From positions 1,674,001 to 1,738,000 of the forward strand of contig NZ_JANADK010000001.1 in NCBI RefSeq assembly GCF_024199795.1: 64,000 bases of DNA, given 5' to 3'. A model generated the notes under the pieces. The model worked only from the letters and a program-made list of their open reading frames with translations, was not told the origin of the DNA and did no database searches. Origin of the DNA: Bradyrhizobium sp. CCGB01 (lineage in GTDB: Bacteria > Pseudomonadota > Alphaproteobacteria > Rhizobiales > Xanthobacteraceae). The position numbers and the translations under genes are program-made. Positions 19,018 through 28,466 of this stretch are shown piece by piece; position 1 is the first letter of the stretch, and each line of letters starts with the position of its first letter.

Positions 19018-19520
19018 TGCGTCGTCGAAACGAAGCTCAAGCCCTCAGAGAAATGAAGCAAATTACGAGACAGCCTGCAGGCTGGCGGTTCATTGGATAC
19101 CGCGCATGGAGCAATTTTCGGCCAAAAATGTTCCTGATCCCAAGTGACTATGGGTGGAAAGTGCCGGACGGACGAACAATAACGTCCGAGCTCGTCGATA
19201 CGGCGTTCAATGAGTACAGGTCCGTGATGAGACACCTCGTTCGCGAGCCTCGCGTCATCACCTGCAGAGTCCCGCCGAGCGCGCCGGCGGGGCTTCTTCT
19301 GAAGCCGTGGCTTCAATCTCGGTGCAGAACGAGATCGGTGCCATATGCGAAGCGTGCTCTGATCGCGGGCGCTGCTGGGAACGCGCGGATCGAGCGCGCG
19401 ACTCCTGAGAGTTCAAGCGCCATCCGGAACTCGAATCGATACCATAAGGACTCGCATCAAAAAAGTGGCAGTCCCGAACGGGGGCCTCGTGACGAGTTTG
19501 GCAAAGGTTGGTCTGGCTGA
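19017..19520 (+). CDS. Hypothetical protein coupled to the preceding gene
   Basis: The ATG at 19017 overlaps the preceding stop. The first 80 or so residues are protein-like (MKQITRQPAGWRFIGYRAW, MFLIPSDYGWKVPDGRTI, TSELVDTAFNEYRSVMRHL). From about residue 85 onward the composition becomes low in hydrophobics and rich in Arg and Ser, suggesting that a frameshift near 19265 has replaced the true C-terminus. In the adjacent frame, SEAVASISVQNEIGAICEAC looks better. No family is recognised. Confidence 0.45.
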   Translation: MRRRNEAQALREMKQITRQPAGWRFIGYRAWSNFRPKMFLIPSDYGWKVPDGRTITSELVDTAFNEYRSVMRHLVREPRVITCRVPPSAPAGLLLKPWLQSRCRTRSVPYAKRALIAGAAGNARIERATPESSSAIRNSNRYHKDSHQKSGSPERGPRDEFGKGWSG

Positions 19521-19904
19521 CTGACGCCCGTCTTGGCGCTGCTCCTCCTTTGGCTTGCGAACGTGTAGCATCCGCGCGTTCGCTCAAAAGGCTTGAAACT
19601 GCCGCAGCGTCAAGTTGTAGGCTTCAGAACAATCGTGACCAGGCGACTGGCGCTCCAATGGCGCGCGCGAGGCTTGTCCTGCGCGTGAATGCCAATGTGA
19701 GGGTGATGGGTATGGTGGAATTGGGATTTGAAGCATCTTACGGTCGTTGCGCGCTCTGTTGGACCATGCCAGCGACCATTGCAGCGATTTGCGGGGCGGC
19801 TAGGAACCGCATCGGACAAGCGGAAAGCAGTAACGATAGCGGGACTCTGGGTGGTGCGCGGCAGCGACGGGTAAAAGGAGGGGCTAAAGGGCGGGGACTC
19901 CGAT
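19521..19904. other. No confident gene; contains NolA-type element copy 3
   Basis: Apart from the promoter-like element at 19592 nothing is supported. A frame starting at 19660 reads MARARLVLRVNANVRVMGMV, without recognisable features. Confidence 0.35.
19592..19623 (+). promoter_or_regulatory. NolA-type (MerR) promoter element, copy 3
   Basis: CTTGAAACTGCCGCAGCGTC followed by AAGTTGTAGGCT gives TTGAAA and TAGGCT separated by 19 bases. The arms CTTGA and TCAAG are inverted repeats, as in many MerR operators. The next recognised coding DNA downstream is the trpD remnant with trpC. Confidence 0.6.
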
Positions 19905-20138
19905 GTGAACGCGATTGTACTGCGGAGCGTGCTCGACGGCATGCGAGGCTCATTTCGTGATGTTGCTGACTTGAACGCGGCAGGCGCTTTCATAATGGTC
20001 GGTCGCGCTACAACCTTAAAGGAAGGCGCGGCCATCGCGCAGGAATCCCTTGATAGTGGCGCCGCCGCGGCGCGCTTGAATCAGCTGGTCGCAATCTCCA
20101 ACGCCAGATGGACGATATGGTCAATTCCAACATTCTGA
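19905..20138 (+). pseudogene. trpD: Anthranilate phosphoribosyltransferase C-terminal remnant
   Basis: Only the last 70 or so residues remain. LNAAGAFIMVGRATTLKEGA and [20 protein letters not shown] then ISN are the C-terminal helices of TrpD. Its stop lies inside the 5' end of trpC, the same overlap order as in chromosomal trpDC operons. This indicates that a trpD'-trpC segment was copied or captured. The ATG at 19905 is not a genuine gene start. Confidence 0.8.
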
Positions 20139-20944
20139 CGAAGATCGAGACATATAAGCGCGACGAGATCGCCGCTGCAAAGCGCGCGCTACCGCGTGGC
20201 GAGCTCGACGAGTGCGCGCGCCGTGCGCCTTCCCCGCGAGGCTTTCTCAGCGCAATTGAGAAGAAGCGCGCGTCGGGTAGCTATGCTCTCATCGCAGAGA
20301 TCAAGAGAGCGTCGCCGTCCAGGGGGCTCATTCGCGCCGACTTCAATCCGCCGTCGCTTGCCAGATCGTATGAAGCAGGGGGCGCCGCCTGCCTCTCAGT
20401 CTTGACGGACAAACCGTCTTTCAAGGGCAGCCTTGACTTTATGGAGGCTGCACGCGCGGCCACAAACCTACCAGTGTTGCGCAAGGACTTCATTTTCGAC
20501 ACATATCAGGTAATCGAGGCGCGCGCCCGCGGCGCTGATTGCATCCTATTAATTATGGCAGCGCTGGACGATGGGGCTGCCCACGACATTGAGGCGACGG
20601 CCCTGGCATACGGTATGGACGTGTTGATCGAGATCCATGACCGCTCCGACCTCGATCGCGCCCTCAAGCTTCGCTCGCGGATGATTGGCGTCAATAATCG
20701 TAACCTGCGCAGCTTTGTAACAAACCTTAAGACAAGTGAAAAGGTGGCGCCATCCGTTCCGAAGGATCGGCTGGTTGTGAGCGAAAGCGGCATCTGTGCG
20801 TTCAGCGATATCGCGCGGCTCTCGCGCGCCGGTATCTCGACGTTCCTTGTGGGCGAAAGTCTGATGCGTCAGTCCGACCTGACGGCGGCAACTAGCGCGC
20901 TGCTTTCACCCAACCAAATTGCAGCAACTAGGGCGCATCAATGA
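20117..20944 (+). CDS. trpC: Indole-3-glycerol phosphate synthase
   Basis: TrpC closes CdRP to indole-3-glycerol phosphate in tryptophan synthesis. The 275-residue TIM-barrel is complete. [17 protein letters not shown] is at the start and [16 protein letters not shown] near 60 holds the catalytic Lys. Then come [43 protein letters not shown] near 193 and VSESGICAF. The ATG at 20117 is preferred over 20108 because the conserved N-terminus begins there. It is intact although trpD upstream is only a fragment, suggesting a retained or recently captured function, possibly serving indole or tryptophan supply in symbiosis. Confidence 0.92.
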   Translation: MVNSNILTKIETYKRDEIAAAKRALPRGELDECARRAPSPRGFLSAIEKKRASGSYALIAEIKRASPSRGLIRADFNPPSLARSYEAGGAACLSVLTDKPSFKGSLDFMEAARAATNLPVLRKDFIFDTYQVIEARARGADCILLIMAALDDGAAHDIEATALAYGMDVLIEIHDRSDLDRALKLRSRMIGVNNRNLRSFVTNLKTSEKVAPSVPKDRLVVSESGICAFSDIARLSRAGISTFLVGESLMRQSDLTAATSALLSPNQIAATRAHQ

Positions 20945-21740
20945 CACGCAGACACTCTACCCAGTTGATGCACCGCCCTCATGTCCACTCGTTGAAGGAG
21001 GAACCATTCGCATGGTCTGTAGATCTTGAGCGCGCTCGATCGTGCAAGCCACCGCAACGAAAGGTCCTGCTGCGACGTGCGAAATCGACCGTGGGACGAT
21101 GGCGGGATCCGCGAGTGTTGATCGCGCTTCTGCATGTCCTGGATCACTCGAAATCGGCGCACCGAAAGACTGGCTTGCGCACTTCTGGAGCGAGTTTAGC
21201 TGCATGTCGGCGCTTGCATCTGGAAGACGATTGGGCTCGTGTCAACCAACGTCAGGTCCACAGCGCCCGCTCTCACAAGGGGAGTGCCCGTATGGATGAC
21301 CAGGAGCTAACTAGTGATAAGCTAAACAGAGGCGCGTCATTGCTTCAACGGAGAAGCCTGCGTAATGTGTTCGGCGAAGCTAAAAGGGCGCGTATCGGTC
21401 GAGGGCAGCGCGATCTCGAACCATCTGACAACGGAAACGACGTGCAAGCGCGCACGCCTCGCCCGAAATATCGAGATCGATTACTTGCGAACCCCGGCCC
21501 CCGTTGCCGAGCCATCTCAGGTTGCGGTATCGATGAGTCTCGGCAATGCCGGGTGAGCCCCGAAGTCCCGCTCAATCGCTCGACGGCCAGGAGAACTAAA
21601 GCGTGCGATAATGCACAAACTGATCGGACGTCGGGCCGTAGAGCCGACAGCTGCGAGCGCGGCAATCTCTGCGTAGCGCGAGCGCTCGAACGTGGGGCTG
21701 GCCTAGTTGGCGGACTGCTGATCCTTGGTCGCCCCGCCAT
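20945..21740. other. No recognisable gene
   Basis: A 267-codon plus frame (20941-21744) spans the region, but it is Arg/Ser-rich without secondary-structure pattern and is probably a chance frame. The moaC gene that often follows trpC on chromosomes was looked for and not found. Confidence 0.4.
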
Positions 21741-22241
21741 ATGAGCGATATTCATTCAGTCGAGGCGATCGAGTTTCGCCAAGCGATGCGGAATCTGGCC
21801 AGTGGCGTTGCAATTGTGGCGACAGGCGCGGCACTTGGGCGGCGTGGGTTAACGGTGAGTTCTATCACCTCTATTTGCATAGAGCCTCCCTGTTTGCTGG
21901 TCGGCATTAATATCAATTCCGGGACTCACGACGCAATACGGGCGCACGGCAGATTCGGCGTGAGCCTTCTTTCTATTGATCAGCAGGACCTCGCGTTGCG
22001 GTTTGCCGGCCGAGACGGCTCCAAAGGTACCGAACGGTTTGATACTGCTCCCTGGGATCAGGGGATTCTCGACGTGCCTCTATTGCATGGCGCAATCCAT
22101 GCTCTCGAGTGCGTTTTATGCCATTACCAGGTCGTTGGCACACACGGGATTTTTATCGGCCGAACCGTTGCGGTACGCCCAGGCAACGGCAATCCGCTTA
22201 TCAACTGTCGCGGCGAACTTCGAACATTACTACACGATTGA
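21741..22241 (+). CDS. Flavin reductase-like protein
   Basis: This is a 166-residue protein of the flavin reductase / FMN-binding split-barrel family (HpaC-like). EFRQAMRNLASGVAIVATG near 11-29 is the conserved start. LTVSSITSICIEPPCLLVGI near 37-56 is the flavin-binding strand-loop. AHGRFGVSLLS follows, and near the end GRTVAVRPGNGNPLI. It would supply reduced FMN to a partner monooxygenase. The luciferase-like monooxygenase at 23276 is a plausible partner in cis, although on the other strand. The end (CRGELRTLLHD) is slightly unusual. Confidence 0.8.
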   Translation: MSDIHSVEAIEFRQAMRNLASGVAIVATGAALGRRGLTVSSITSICIEPPCLLVGININSGTHDAIRAHGRFGVSLLSIDQQDLALRFAGRDGSKGTERFDTAPWDQGILDVPLLHGAIHALECVLCHYQVVGTHGIFIGRTVAVRPGNGNPLINCRGELRTLLHD

Positions 22242-22313
22242 ACAGTCTTTTCAGTGGCGTTTCAACACTGGCAGCTACACGCGTGGCTGGAAGAAGAGTG
22301 ATGGAGCTGAGTT

Positions 22314-22553
22314 ATGATCGTTGAATACACGCCGGAGAGCGACGTCCGTCTAACGGATCCCTTCGACTTTTGCGGGTTTAAGCTCGTGTTGAAAGGTCTG
22401 CTCGGCGGCGTCCCGACGCTGCGACGAATTGCGATCGTCGATCAGGACAATGCGTTGGTTTCTATCGATCTGTTGCCCAATCTGCCTGAGTGCCCGAAGG
22501 GCGATCGAGGGTGGGACCTAGCATATGTTGAGATGATCGCTGGCGCACGCTAA
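22314..22553 (+). CDS. Hypothetical protein (79 aa)
   Basis: The ATG has GGAG seven bases upstream. The product reads MIVEYTPESDVRLTDPFDFC, GFKLVLKGLLGG and RRIAIVDQDNALVSIDLLPN, a plausible small mixed alpha/beta protein without a known family. It lies 70 bases behind the flavin reductase gene in the same direction, so co-expression is likely. Confidence 0.5.
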   Translation: MIVEYTPESDVRLTDPFDFCGFKLVLKGLLGGVPTLRRIAIVDQDNALVSIDLLPNLPECPKGDRGWDLAYVEMIAGAR

Positions 22554-23275
22554 AACGGCTGGATAGATCTCACAACAAACGCGATCCGCGCACATGTCGA
22601 AAGAGAGGACTGACCAGAGAGCTTCCGCCGCCTCCGAACAGCAAGACGTTTATGCAACCATGGGCTTAAACCTTTCATCTTGCCATTGTCAAACCTTTCA
22701 AAGTCACGACTTCCGACTGAAAGAGCCAAGTCGTGCGATTTGCGCCAACAGAACTGTGGGACGCGCTGCCTGCTTGTGATGCCTCCGCAGATCGCTATGC
22801 TGGAGTGGATCGCCGCCGCAGCCAGCGAATTGTGATACTCGGGTGTCCGGCCTGCAATAGATCGCAAATGCGTTCGCATGGACGATGTGAGCATCTCCTA
22901 GTATGTTCTAGAGACCCATGTCGCCCTTTATGGCTCCCCGACTTTCGAGCTTCAAAAGACTGGCCGGGCGTCAAGGCGGGTTGGGAACTTGCGTCACGGC
23001 CTCGCACTACAAAACGTGAGTGCCAAGAATGAGGATGCGCGGCTTCATTCTCAGGGACGAGATCTTGCGGCGGACTTCGTCCTGATTGCGGACAGCAGAC
23101 CGTAGCTCAGAGGAGGAGAAGCGAAAATTTATTTTGATGCCGCACATTAGTTGGTGCGTTCCTTCGGAGATGAGGCCTGGTGAACGGAGCTATGCAGGCG
23201 TCATAGTGCCGCCTGCATGGCGCATGTCCGTTTGCTAGTTCATCAAACGAAATCGCTGGATGGCAAGCCTCATGT
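22554..23275. other. No recognisable gene
   Basis: There are overlapping frames of 60-114 codons on both strands with no motif. I see no promoter or repeat that I can support. Confidence 0.4.
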
Positions 23276-24304
23276 TCAGCCAACACCCGCGGCGACTTCA
23301 GACCGGATAATGGCAGCGGTGTTCAACGAAGCACCTAGGGGGAGGTCCCCAAATGCGAGCTGACAAAGAAGATAGTTGGCTCCCGCCTCTTCGAGATGAT
23401 TAAGAAGAGTTTGGCGGATCGACGCGGCCGTCCCGGCAACACACAATTCACTTTCGATTGCTGCATCGAAGGTTAGGGGCAGGTTCGGCGGAGTGGGGAT
23501 GTTGTTGCGATCATAAAGAAACTTGAAGCTGTTGAGCCATCGATCGTAGGCAGGCGCAGCCAGTGAATAAGCATCCGCTTCAGACCTTCCGGCTACGACC
23601 ATGCGGAGCAAGCCAAGAAACGGGGGCTGACCATTCGCCTCTGAGTGCTGTTCCCGATGAAAGCGGTATGCGTCAGTGACCCTTCTAACGGACGTTGAAG
23701 GACCAAGGCTCGCGATGTTTGCACCGATCTCAGCAGCCCAACGAGCCGAGTCTGGTTGATTTACGGCGATCCATGTCGGCGGGTGCGGCCGCTGATGCGG
23801 CGTTAACGTCAATGGAACGTTGTCTAATCGATAATGACTACCCTCATAGGATAGCGCGCCGCCCCGCATGGCTTTAACAAGGATTTCGCTGGCTTCAGTA
23901 TAACGTCCTGGTGCCGCGTCTACACTGACCCCGAAATATCCCAATTCAACCGGAAGGGAGCCGCGTCCGATTCCAAGCTCAAGCCGGCCGCCGCTCAAGT
24001 GGTCCAGCATACATGCTTCTTCGAAGGCTCGCAGCGGATGATGAAGGCTAAGCAGCATAACCATCGGGCCGATGCGAAGATGTGTTGTGCGTTGTGCGAC
24101 ACTCGACAAGAACAGGTTCGGTGAAGGGCTTCTGCCATGTGGCGTACAATGGTGCTCTGCTAGATGATAGGCATAGAATCCCAGCCGATCGCATGCCTCG
24201 GCGAGCAGGAGGCGATCGTCATATTGCTTGGCGGCATCACGACCGTCCGCGTCCAGATGATCGAAGATGCCGAACGCCAGCATTGGAGAAAGAGTATTGT
24301 TCAC
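23276..24304 (-). CDS. Luciferase-like (LLM class) flavin-dependent monooxygenase
   Basis: This is a 342-residue bacterial luciferase-family protein. FGIFDHLDADGR near 11-22, LAEACDRLGFYAYHLAEHHC near 35-54, and LRIGPMVMLLSLHHPLRAFE near 76-95 are the usual strand-helix units. CMLDHLSGGRLELGIGRGS near 98-116 is the family signature. It would need reduced FMN from a reductase such as the 21741 product. It lies 40 bases downstream of hisC on the same strand, implying a two-gene operon. The substrate is unknown. Joint occurrence with an aminotransferase and, divergently, a cystathionine-lyase-like gene suggests an amino acid-derived metabolite pathway. Confidence 0.85.
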   Translation of the reverse strand: MNNTLSPMLAFGIFDHLDADGRDAAKQYDDRLLLAEACDRLGFYAYHLAEHHCTPHGRSPSPNLFLSSVAQRTTHLRIGPMVMLLSLHHPLRAFEEACMLDHLSGGRLELGIGRGSLPVELGYFGVSVDAAPGRYTEASEILVKAMRGGALSYEGSHYRLDNVPLTLTPHQRPHPPTWIAVNQPDSARWAAEIGANIASLGPSTSVRRVTDAYRFHREQHSEANGQPPFLGLLRMVVAGRSEADAYSLAAPAYDRWLNSFKFLYDRNNIPTPPNLPLTFDAAIESELCVAGTAASIRQTLLNHLEEAGANYLLCQLAFGDLPLGASLNTAAIIRSEVAAGVG

Positions 24305-24344
24305 TTAACCACCTCGATTGCAGCAGGAGAGCTATCGGCCTAAT

Positions 24345-25436
24345 TCAGAATGACGACCTGGAGATGTCATTGACAGCTGAAAGAAACGTATCCATTTGCA
24401 CTTCTGTGCCAATCGCAATGCGTATGCAGTCTTCGAGACCTGTTTCCGGAAAGAATGCAACAAGCACGTTCTGCCTCCGCAATGCGGCTTGCCACCAGGC
24501 GCCATCGTGTCCGCCCGGCACGCGAGCAAGTAAGAAATTTGCGTGGGAGGGCAAGACAGTGAATCCAAGTTTCGACAGCTCAATTGTCGTTCTCTCTCTT
24601 TCAAGCATGATACGCTGATGATTTTCCTCGAACGCGCCTCGATGTGCAATGATGCTCGCGCCGACCGCATGTCCGATCACATTCATGTTGAAGAGGTTCT
24701 GCATGGTACGAAGTCTGCCGACAAGCTCGGGGTGACCGAAGCCGAATCCGACGCGAAGGCCCGCGCTGGCATAGCTTTTCGAAAAAGTTCTCAGCAGCAG
24801 AAGATTCGAATAGCGATTGACGAGCCGCAATCCATTATCAGGCGCAAAATCGACGTAAGCTTCGTCGAGGACGATCAGTCGTTCCGATTGTGCTACGAGC
24901 CTTTCGACGTCGGCGATCGGAACGAACGTTCCGGTCGGATTGTTCGGATTGGCTAGCACGATGAACTTTGCGTCTCTGGCGAGACCGAAAAGCAATTGAT
25001 GCGTTGGCAAGGAATGCGTCTTGCCCCACCCGATCTCCAGAAACTGAGCTTCGTGCAACATGGCGAGCTTGCGATTGAACGAAAATCCGGGAGATACCAT
25101 CGCTACAGTGTCGCCTGGCGCAAGGAATGCTTTGTAGATGAGGCCGAGGAGTTCAGACGATCCGTTCCCAGCGATCACCTGATCGACGGAGAGGCCGTAG
25201 GCACAGGCCGCCGCCTGTCTTAGCCCGACGTTTTCATCCTCGGGGTACAGATAATGCCGCTCAAGAGCGGAAATCGCGCTTTGTCGGACGATCGCTGGCA
25301 ACGGAAATGGGTTCTCGTTCATATTGAGTTTGACGCAATTTGCGTCGGGCCCGATGGGAGCGGGCGGTGGAACATCCAACTGCTTTGCCACGTGTGAAAG
25401 GGACGAGAGTGCGCTTAGCAGCCTTGCGTCTGACAT
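24345..25436 (-). CDS. hisC: Histidinol-phosphate aminotransferase-like protein
   Basis: This is a 363-residue fold-type I PLP aminotransferase. LNMNENPFPLP near 34-44 is the HisC start signature. QVIAGNGSSELLGLI near 85 binds phosphate, and VLANPNNPTGTF near 158 and VLDEAYVDFA near 191 follow. The PLP lysine is in RTFSKSYASAGLRVGF near 215-230. Length is normal. It heads a minus-strand pair with the luciferase-like monooxygenase. A second hisC outside the his operon often serves specialised metabolism, so the actual substrate may not be histidinol phosphate. Confidence 0.88.
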   Translation of the reverse strand: MSDARLLSALSSLSHVAKQLDVPPPAPIGPDANCVKLNMNENPFPLPAIVRQSAISALERHYLYPEDENVGLRQAAACAYGLSVDQVIAGNGSSELLGLIYKAFLAPGDTVAMVSPGFSFNRKLAMLHEAQFLEIGWGKTHSLPTHQLLFGLARDAKFIVLANPNNPTGTFVPIADVERLVAQSERLIVLDEAYVDFAPDNGLRLVNRYSNLLLLRTFSKSYASAGLRVGFGFGHPELVGRLRTMQNLFNMNVIGHAVGASIIAHRGAFEENHQRIMLERERTTIELSKLGFTVLPSHANFLLARVPGGHDGAWWQAALRRQNVLVAFFPETGLEDCIRIAIGTEVQMDTFLSAVNDISRSSF

Positions 25437-26272
25437 GTGGTCGCTCCGTCGAAAAGCATGGTTCTGAGCATGGCGATGGTCCGATCTGGGTGAACACGCG
25501 GGTATTTGGCCTATGACGTGCGTGCCTGCAGGTCGACCTTCTTCACAGTTGGTGGAAGCGGAAAGTCACGCGTTTTAGTAGCAATCTAATAGTTGTAATG
25601 ATCGTCTGACCTAAACGTGTGTCGGTCGAGGCTTGTCTTGCGACGGGCGAGCCGGTCGGACGTGTGCCCATGATCAACAAGCGGAAAATAGCCGAGCAGG
25701 TTCTTGTTCGACTTCAGCGAAGGTCCATTGTTGGACTGAAGAACTTCATCGCTGTCTCGATGAAGGCTGCTGACTGAGAATTCGGACAGAACGGTGTCTG
25801 ATGTTCGACAACGGTGGACATAACGTATGCCCGCGGGGCGGCAGCTGGTCATGCTTTCGATGCAGTGGCAACGTGGTTGCTGTCTAGCAGACACACACAG
25901 ATGCTCTCGGGTGCTTTCTTTATCGAGTAGCGTGACAGATCGACGCGGCGCAAACATTTGCGTTTGAAACATTCACAGTCCTCATTCGAAATTATGAAAG
26001 GCACCCATGCCTCCCAATTCTGGTAGTGTACAACTTGACCTTACGTTCGTTTCAAGGGGGTCGTTAGCATTGGAGAATGTGCCACACTCGCTACAGCGGA
26101 CCCTATCGCAGTAAGAGCGCACTGCATCGCCAGACTATTATCGTCTGAGTGACCAAAAGCGCAGCGCAGCATCCAGCCGACAAAATCAGGCGAACCACAA
26201 ATTGGCAAAGTCGCATCGGATTCATTGCTCAAGAGGCATGATGATCAAGCTGCAGTAGCATCGCGTGAATAT
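25437..26272. other. Divergent intergenic region between hisC and the metC-like gene
   Basis: About 840 bases separate the two divergent genes. The 128-codon minus frame (25586-25972) and the 63-codon minus frame (26041-26232) have no recognisable features. TGTGCCACACTCGCTACA near 26073 resembles a NifA site, but with a 12-base instead of a 10-base gap. The region probably holds control sites for both sides. Confidence 0.4.
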
Positions 26273-26288
26273 TGGCATTGATGTTGCA
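26273..26288 (+). promoter_or_regulatory. Sigma-54 promoter before the metC-like gene
   Basis: TGGCATTGATGTTGCA fits TGGCAY-N5-TTGCW exactly. It lies 55 bases before the ATG at 26342. This indicates RpoN-dependent, probably NifA-dependent, expression, although a perfect TGT-N10-ACA was not found upstream. Confidence 0.65.
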
Positions 26289-26341
26289 CCCGCCATGCAG
26301 TCAAAAGCGCCCAGATGGTGTTGCGACTGAGCGGGAAGGGA

Positions 26342-27608
26342 ATGCGATGGAAGAGAACTGTTGATGAAGGATCTGAACCCGACAAGGGCGAACGAGACGC
26401 GGAAACCCTAGTTTGTCATCTAGGTCGTGCGCCGGCAGAGCATGCGGGGATGGTGAATGTGCCGATCTACCGCGGTTCCACCATTGTTTCGGAGACCTTG
26501 GAGGAGTGGGATATCCGAAACAGAGGCAACCCTAGTTATGGTCGCTTTGGCTCGCCGCTGTCCCGTGCGCTTGAAGCCGCCGTTTGTAAGTTGGAGGGCG
26601 GCTTCCGGTCGATTCTTTTCCCATCAGGGCAGTCTGCCTGCACTCACGCGCTGCTTGCGTGTCTGAAGGCAGGCGATTCTGTTTTGATCAGCGACGGCGT
26701 TTATGGGCCTGTGAGAGCCTTTGCGGACGACGATCTTGCGAGGCTGCAGATCAAAGTACAGTATTTCTGTCCAATCCAGCCAGCAGAACCTGGCGGCAAA
26801 GATCAGCGCAAGTACCCGAGCCATCTATCTGGAATCCCCGTCGTCCGTGACCTTCGAAGTTCAAGATGTACCAGCACTCGCGGCGATTGCACGTCAGTCG
26901 GACGCGCTTGTAATCATGGACAATACGTGGGCGACACCTCTGTATTTCAAACCTTTTGAGCATGGGGTCGATATCTCGATCCAGTCGGCGACAAAGTACA
27001 TCGTCGGCCATTCCGATGCGTTTCTTGGCGTTGCTACTGCGAATGAAGCGGCATGGCCCGCGCTGAAATCGACTGCCCACCATTTCGGCGAAATCGGCGG
27101 ACCAGATGACATTTATCTGGCCCTCCGAGGACTGCGTACTCTAGCTTTGCGCATGAAGCAGCATTGGGCAAATGGTCTCATTCTGGCGCAAAGCCTACGG
27201 ACGCATCCAGCTGTCGACAGAGTGTTGCACCCGGCCCTTCCTGAGCATCCCGGCCACATCATATGGAAGAGGGATTTTCTGGGCGCCAGTGGCCTCTTTG
27301 GGATTGTTCTAAAGCCAATATCGCGGGAACAACTTTCGGTTCTCTTCAATAGCCTGCGCCTCTTCGGGATAGGTCTATCCTGGGGCGGGTATGAAAGCCT
27401 CGCGTTGCTTGTCGAGCCGCCAAAACGAACAGAAGTTCCGCTTGCGTTGGCAGGACCGCTGATTCGCATACATGCGGGCATGGAGAGCCCCAATGAGCTG
27501 ATCGCGGACATGCATAACGCGCTGAACGCCGCCTGCGGCGCTGCAGTTGATGAGATTGTGCGCTCGGAAATGAGCGAACTCGTAAGTCAATGCCAAATAG
27601 TCAGCTAA
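26342..27608 (+). pseudogene. metC: Cystathionine beta-lyase-like PLP enzyme, one frameshift
   Basis: The N-terminal frame carries LVCHLGRAPAEHAGMVNVPI, STIVSETLEEW, NPSYGRFGSPLSRALE and FPSGQSACTHALLACLKAGD. Near 26770-26785 the frame changes. The second frame continues with STRAIYLESPSSVTFEV, DALVIMDNTWATPLYFKPFE, the PLP lysine in SIQSATKYIVGHSDAFLG, and a normal C-terminus (SWGGYESLALLVEP, IRIHAGMES) to 27608. Together these make a full-length, roughly 420-residue Cys/Met metabolism enzyme. A single indel is the only lesion, so a sequencing error, or two peptides, should be considered. The ATG at 26342 follows GGGAAGGGA. Confidence 0.85.
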
Positions 27609-27879
27609 CATTGCGATTTTGATCCTAGGTCGTGTCGCAGGCGGCGCCTCGAGACTGCGGCACAGAAGACCCTCACAATCGACCATGGAGTAGTCGTCCG
27701 AAGAAGGCCCGATGAGGCCGGCCATGCCACGTTTCTAAGGTACAGTCCACGTGCTCTTTCCCACATGGAGCATGCTTGCTCGGCGAGTTCAGACGCTCGT
27801 CGAGCGCCAGCAGTTTATCATGGGCCCATGTGGAACCGGAGCGGCAAAGAAGTGATCCGCTGAGCTCTGTTTAATATTG

Positions 27880-28330
27880 CAGCCAGCTCATCGAGTTCGG
27901 TGGCCATTGGCAAGACCATCGGGAGCGGAAGTCGCAACCGAGCGAGCTGAGGTCGCGGCGCATCGGCCATCACCTGGAACGACAACAACGGAAATGACCG
28001 CTTTCCCTCGCCTCGGCGATCGCTGCCTCAAGAACGCGTGGCAGCTGATTGGCGCCAGAAGCGAGCGCACATAGTGGCGACATTCCTTGAAGTGGATCTC
28101 GGGTTGTTTCCTGGAAATATGATGTCTCGATGTCTGACGAAAGAATGTGAACGGCAATCGCCAGCACCGGCACGCGCGATCGACGACAATAAGGCCGTTG
28201 ATGAGGTGTGGATTGCCTGACCCGCAGCTTCCGGCGCAGAACGCGAGCGCGCCGATCGGACGAGCCTTTGCACTGGCCGCGAAAGCCGCCACTTGCTCGC
28301 GTCGGGCTTAAAGCCAATCGACATGTTCTA
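27880..28330 (-). pseudogene. PoxB-like pyruvate dehydrogenase/oxidase N-terminal remnant
   Basis: In successive frames on the minus strand, RPIGALAFCAGSCGSGN and PHLINGLIVVDRA are the TPP-enzyme N-terminal motif. They are followed by SRVPVLAIAVHILSSDIETS, YFQET, LASGANQLPRVLEAAIAEA and VISVVVVPGD. That is the PoxB (quinone-dependent pyruvate dehydrogenase) order for roughly the first 190 residues. Several frameshifts are present, and the FAD and C-terminal TPP domains are missing. Confidence 0.75.
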
Positions 28331-28423
28331 ATCATCGGATCGCATCGATAAAGCCGTTCAGGCGATCCTCGACGAGTCCCTGACGCGCTTGACCTCACCT
28401 CAGCAAGGGTTGGCGAGCTGATC

Positions 28424-28439
28424 AGCTCGGTCTGTGCCA
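28424..28439 (-). promoter_or_regulatory. Weak sigma-54-like promoter before the poxB remnant
   Basis: On the minus strand, TGGCACAGACCGAGCT has a perfect -24 box and GG/GC at ten-base spacing, but GAGC instead of TTGC at -12. It lies about 95 bases before the poxB remnant. It may be a relic promoter. Confidence 0.35.
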
Positions 28440-28466
28440 AGCCTGACATGCTTATTGGACCGCAAT

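Noticed and set aside
20941..21744. 267-codon open frame after trpC as a new gene
   Set aside because: The composition is dominated by Arg and Ser, with no hydrophobic pattern and no ribosome-binding site; no similarity to MoaC, which often follows trpC.
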